Shown one piece after another: positions 60,668 to 64,000 of a DNA stretch of 64,000 bases. The stretch's first letter is position 1, and each line of letters opens with the position of its first letter. Under the pieces are notes generated by a model that saw nothing but the letters and a program-made list of their open reading frames with translations, did no database searches and was not told where the DNA came from. Position numbers and translations under genes: made by a program. The stretch is from Paraflavitalea devenefica (GTDB lineage: Bacteria > Bacteroidota > Bacteroidia > Chitinophagales > Chitinophagaceae), in assembly GCF_011759375.1 (NCBI RefSeq), contig NZ_JAARML010000004.1, positions 558,001-622,000 of the forward strand. Reading direction: 5' to 3'.

Positions 60668-62434
60668 ATGCCCAATCCATATATTTCTCTATTACGTACC
60701 GCCTGGCATTATGCACGCCATGAACGAAAGAAATACGTACTTATATATACGTTATTCGTTTTCGCCAATGTGATCTTCTCCCTGAACCCCATTCTTTTCG
60801 GATGGTTTATCGGGAAAATTCAACAGGATACCCAACGGGTCTTTTATTATGCCCTTCTCTACGCCCTTACTTATTTTGGATTGAAATTCGTGGAATGGAG
60901 CTTCCACGGGCCTGCCCGTATTATGGAGCGCCAACTGGCCTTCAACCTCAGCCGCAACTTCCTGATGGAACGCTATCACCAGGCACTGCACCTGCCGGTA
61001 AAATGGCACCAGGACCATCACAGCGGTTCTACCATCAACCGCATCCGGAAAGCCTATGAAGCACTGAAAGAGTTTTTCGACAAAGGATTCATGTACATCC
61101 ATGCGCTGTCCAAGCTGGTGTTTTCTGTGATCGCCATGCTGTATTTCTCTCCGCTGTTTGGCAGCATCGGCATCCTGCTCGGCATCTTCACCATTTGGGT
61201 GATCATGAGATTCGACAAGCCCTTCATCAAAACACTCGATGAGGTGAATGAGCGGGAGCACGTTGTATCTTCTACGCTGTTCGACAGCTTGTCGAACATC
61301 ATGACCGTCATCACGCTTCGCCTGGAGAAAAGCATGGAAGGTGGCTTGCTGAACAAAGTGCAGTTGATTGCACGGCCGTTCAGAAAGAATGCGGTGATCA
61401 ATGAATGGAAATGGTTTGTGGCCGATATGCTGGTGACCCTCATTTATGTGGTGATCGCCGCAGGATTTGTATACCAAAACTGGGAATCCGGTAAGATGTT
61501 CCCCGTGGCCGGACTGGTTACCCTGCTGGGCTTTGTTACCCAGTTCACCACCGTATTCCACGACGTGGCCTGGCAATACACCGAAATTATACAGTCCAAC
61601 ACGCATGTAGAAACGGCCCGGAATATAGAAAAGGCCTACCAGGAACAGCATCGCCCCGACCAACCCACAGACTTGCCCGGTAACTGGCAAACCATTGAGC
61701 TTAAAAACCTCCATTTCTCACACCGTAATCAATACGACAGCGACCACGCCCCGCAAAGCCTGCATAACCTGCACCTCACGATCGGCCGGGGGAAAAAGAT
61801 TGCCCTGATTGGTGAAAGCGGTAGTGGAAAGAGCACTTTGTTGTCTTTATTAAGAGGGCTGTACAATCCTGAGGCAGGCATACAGTTACTGGTAGATGGT
61901 AAACCCTTTGCGCTGGCCACGATCAATGAAACCGTCACGCTGTTCCCACAGGAGCCGGAGATCTTTGAAAATACCATTGCTTACAATATCACGCTCGGCC
62001 TTCCCTTTACCGACGAGGAGATCATGAAGGTTAGTGAAAGCGCTCATTTCACCGATGTGATTCACCAACTGCCCAAAGGATTGGAATCGGATATACGGGA
62101 AAAAGGCGTAAACCTGTCTGGTGGTCAGAAACAACGGCTGGCGCTGGCCCGTGGTATCCTGGCGGCCAGTGAAAGCGAAGTCGTGTTGCTGGATGAACCC
62201 ACCAGCAGTGTTGATCCTAAAACGGAAGCCATGATCTACCAGAAAATGTTTACTGCTTTCAAGAACAAGGCGCTCATTTCCTCCATGCATCGCCTGCACC
62301 TGCTGTATCAGTTCGACTATATTTATGTGCTGAAGCAGGGAAGGATTGTAGCGGAAGGAACGTTTGACTACCTGCGCGAACACAACCCCCTCTTCCAGGA
62401 ACTATGGAAACACCAGGAGGAAACTGCCAAATAA
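60668..62434 (+). CDS. ABC exporter, fused membrane and ATPase domains
   Basis: 588 residues, a half transporter. Six hydrophobic segments (~residues 25-290, e.g. VLIYTLFVFANVIFSLNPIL, ADMLVTLIYVVIAAGFVYQN) form the type IV ABC exporter core. The ATPase domain follows: Walker A IGESGSGKSTLLSLLRG (~380), Q-loop FPQEPEIFENTIAYNI, signature VNLSGGQKQRLALARG, Walker B EVVLLDEPTSSVD, and H-loop SSMHRLHLL. Works as a homodimer or with an unseen partner. Substrate unknown. It converges on the LytTR gene 48 bp away. Confidence 0.92.
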   Translation: MPNPYISLLRTAWHYARHERKKYVLIYTLFVFANVIFSLNPILFGWFIGKIQQDTQRVFYYALLYALTYFGLKFVEWSFHGPARIMERQLAFNLSRNFLMERYHQALHLPVKWHQDHHSGSTINRIRKAYEALKEFFDKGFMYIHALSKLVFSVIAMLYFSPLFGSIGILLGIFTIWVIMRFDKPFIKTLDEVNEREHVVSSTLFDSLSNIMTVITLRLEKSMEGGLLNKVQLIARPFRKNAVINEWKWFVADMLVTLIYVVIAAGFVYQNWESGKMFPVAGLVTLLGFVTQFTTVFHDVAWQYTEIIQSNTHVETARNIEKAYQEQHRPDQPTDLPGNWQTIELKNLHFSHRNQYDSDHAPQSLHNLHLTIGRGKKIALIGESGSGKSTLLSLLRGLYNPEAGIQLLVDGKPFALATINETVTLFPQEPEIFENTIAYNITLGLPFTDEEIMKVSESAHFTDVIHQLPKGLESDIREKGVNLSGGQKQRLALARGILAASESEVVLLDEPTSSVDPKTEAMIYQKMFTAFKNKALISSMHRLHLLYQFDYIYVLKQGRIVAEGTFDYLREHNPLFQELWKHQEETAK

Positions 62435-62481
62435 CAGTAAGTCCGGGCAATACAACGGAGTCGCTTAAACAATAATTATCC

Positions 62482-63282
62482 TTACCGGAAACCCAATTGC
62501 CTGAAGAAAGATTCTTTATAGTTTTTGCCGATAGCAATTTCGTATTGGGCAATACATACCTGTTCCTTATTGAAGGATTGAATAGCATCTACATTGACTA
62601 CGGAGGAACGATTGATGCGTGCAAACCTGCTGTAATTGATCCGCCGCATTACCTGCATCAGGGATAGCCGGATAGTAAACTTCTTATCCTTAATAACAAT
62701 ATGGACATAATTACCCTCTGCTTCCATGTATAGTATTTCACGGAGGTTTATTTTGACAAACTGGAAGTTGCGCTTCAGGAAAATATAATTCCCCTGCCGC
62801 AGAATAATCTCATTGTCTGTAACATCCTGCCCGTTCCTTTTCACAGCAGCCGGCAGCAGGGAATGTTCTTCTGTCATAATATCCTGCTCTCCGCAGGTGA
62901 TGAAATTATGGATGGCCATCTCGGTGGTAATACATACCTTACTACTATTATAGGGCTGCGTAAGAAAAGCTACCGGGTATGTCTGTTTAATTCTGCTGAT
63001 GGTGGCGTCGTCGGCAATCTCTATAAGATAAACAACCGGTACCCGCTTTATTTTCATTAATTCATGCACCGTATCAATACTGTCCCTATCACCCGGGATA
63101 TGGATATTTATTAAAATAATGTCCACGTCATTTTCCCGGAAAAGCCGGCTTGCTTCTTCCCCCTGCTCCGCAATACCAGCTATTACATATCCATGTTGCT
63201 CCAGGCTGACTGATATCCCCAGGGCCAGCATGGGATCGGCTTCTACTATCAGGACTTTTACCAGTTCGGGCTCAATTTTCAT
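62482..63282 (-). CDS. LytTR-family regulator with degenerate receiver domain
   Basis: 266 residues from the ATG at 63282 (MKIEPELVKVLIVEADPMLA); a GTG 21 bp upstream is the alternative. The CheY-like receiver (1-120) keeps E14/D16 but has N59 at the phospho-acceptor position (IILINIHIPG) and Q109 in place of the conserved Lys (FLTQPY). Phosphorylation in the normal way is therefore unlikely. The C-terminal LytTR DNA-binding domain is well formed: FLKRNFQFVKINLREILYME, NYVHIVIKDKKFTIRLSLMQ, FARINRSSVVNVDAIQSF. The gene is divergent from a propeller-type sensor at 63517, a likely functional partner. Confidence 0.9.
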   Translation of the reverse strand: MKIEPELVKVLIVEADPMLALGISVSLEQHGYVIAGIAEQGEEASRLFRENDVDIILINIHIPGDRDSIDTVHELMKIKRVPVVYLIEIADDATISRIKQTYPVAFLTQPYNSSKVCITTEMAIHNFITCGEQDIMTEEHSLLPAAVKRNGQDVTDNEIILRQGNYIFLKRNFQFVKINLREILYMEAEGNYVHIVIKDKKFTIRLSLMQVMRRINYSRFARINRSSVVNVDAIQSFNKEQVCIAQYEIAIGKNYKESFFRQLGFR

Positions 63283-63516
63283 AGAAACATCATTTCTGTG
63301 CACTGTAAAACATTAGCACATAAAACACTGCAGCAAAATTGAGCTATTAAATGCGGTAGTGTGGTAGTAATAGTTGGATTTTTGGCTGTACCAGTGGCCT
63401 CATAATATATTAAATTTTCACCATAGACCAAAGCTGTCTATTTGACAATTATCATCAATTGAAATATTAAATTATTATTACTTTGCTCCAGATATAACCA
63501 ACTAAACACCTGCCTT

Positions 63517-64000
63517 TTGCGATCGATCCTACAATTCTTCGCTTGTCTATTACTGTTTCCGTCATCAAAAGGACAAACAGACCTTCGTGGATATAGCGTT
63601 ATCAATTATAATAGCGATAACGCCCTGCCCCAAAACAGTATCAATGACATGGCCTTCGACAGCAATGGCTTTCTGTGGCTGGCAACCGAAATGGGCATGG
63701 TTCGTTTCGACGGAAAGAATTTCCGGGAATACAATATGGCTAATTCACCTGCCTTATATACCAACAGGTGTTTCCTGGTCAATGAAGTGAAGGGAAAGAT
63801 AGTATTAGGACCTGGTTTTTCCGGCCACCGGATGCTAACAGTAACAGATGATTACCGTTTACAGGAAGACAGCCTTCTTTCTGCCAATCCTTATCAATGT
63901 AACCGGTGGAGCAATTGCCTGTTTTATTATGACCACATCTTTAAAAAATGGGGGCATGATTCTACCGCCTTCAAAGGACTGTTGCAAAGTCTGGACTTTA
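63517..64000 (+). CDS. Two-component-type sensor with regulatory propeller (N-terminal part)
   Basis: Open from a TTG at 63517 to the window edge, 161 residues; no ATG or other start lies in frame just upstream. The signal peptide is SILQFFACLLLFPSSKGQ. Then NALPQNSINDMAFDSNGFLW and LATEMGMVRFDGKNFREYN form a two-component-regulator propeller repeat (reg_prop), the start of the periplasmic sensor found in Bacteroidota LytS-type or hybrid kinases. The rest is beyond the window, so the kinase part is not seen. Divergent from the LytTR gene with 234 bp between starts. Confidence 0.75.
   Translation, partial: MRSILQFFACLLLFPSSKGQTDLRGYSVINYNSDNALPQNSINDMAFDSNGFLWLATEMGMVRFDGKNFREYNMANSPALYTNRCFLVNEVKGKIVLGPGFSGHRMLTVTDDYRLQEDSLLSANPYQCNRWSNCLFYYDHIFKKWGHDSTAFKGLLQSLDF

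Noticed and set aside
60752..61714. 320-residue open frame on the minus strand
   Set aside because: Antisense to the ABC exporter gene; His/Gln-rich product without motifs.

Overview
The window looks like chromosome of a Bacteroidota bacterium, most likely Chitinophagaceae or a close relative. The signs are a 285-residue primary sigma factor, DUF3822 next to rsmD, DUF4249 and DUF3667 proteins, an sdhCAB (cytochrome b558 type) operon, a Bacteroidota-type PurM, a secreted metalloprotease with a type IX secretion sorting domain, and several promoters of the Bacteroidota form (TTG, about 18-21 bp, TAnnTTTG). Shine-Dalgarno sequences are mostly absent. Species cannot be named from the sequence.

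Layout. 1-45 kb is mostly housekeeping backbone: lpxK / 5-formyl-THF cyclo-ligase / bioD; rsmD + DUF3822; a MATE exporter; folB; trxB; a DUF4249 lipoprotein; rpoD; a BlaI repressor with two tandem M56 (BlaR1-like) metallopeptidases; purM; ribF; holA; a coiled-coil membrane protein; a very large outer-membrane protein; an ABC-F ATPase; an oligopeptidase B-like lipoprotein; sdhCAB; accD; smpB; the two topoisomerase IV subunits with two unrelated genes between them; an M43 T9SS cargo protease; a ModF-like double ABC ATPase; and tRNA-Lys(CTT). 45.3-53.4 kb, directly after the tRNA, is an accessory region. It holds a GC-rich foreign gene carrying an attC-like site (an apparent integron cassette), an overlapping three-gene operon of an AbiE-type toxin-antitoxin pair and an AEP-TOTE primase-helicase, a LuxR regulator, a DUF3667 protein and a receiver-domain remnant. 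53.5-59.7 kb is a coxG-S-L-M-D-E cluster for a molybdenum hydroxylase of the CO-dehydrogenase/xanthine-dehydrogenase family (AYRGAGR type, so CO is not assured as substrate). 59.9-64 kb has an SRPBCC protein, an ABC exporter, a LytTR regulator with a degenerate receiver, and the start of a propeller-type sensor that runs out of the window.

Three observations stand out. (1) At least seven repeat elements between 1.9 and 32.2 kb are built of exact-length heptads (7-nt units, 4-7 per arm). Six have two inverted arms, and one of these lies in frame inside ribF. At least four heptad sequences share the same architecture. (2) The AbiE-type pair (DUF6088 + AbiEii) is translationally coupled by 17-bp overlaps to a 990-residue AEP-TOTE primase-helicase, a combination that looks like an undescribed defence or conflict module. 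(3) A lone integron cassette appears to sit in AT-rich Bacteroidota DNA beside tRNA-Lys, with no integrase in view. All function calls are from sequence reading and memory of families; no searches were run.
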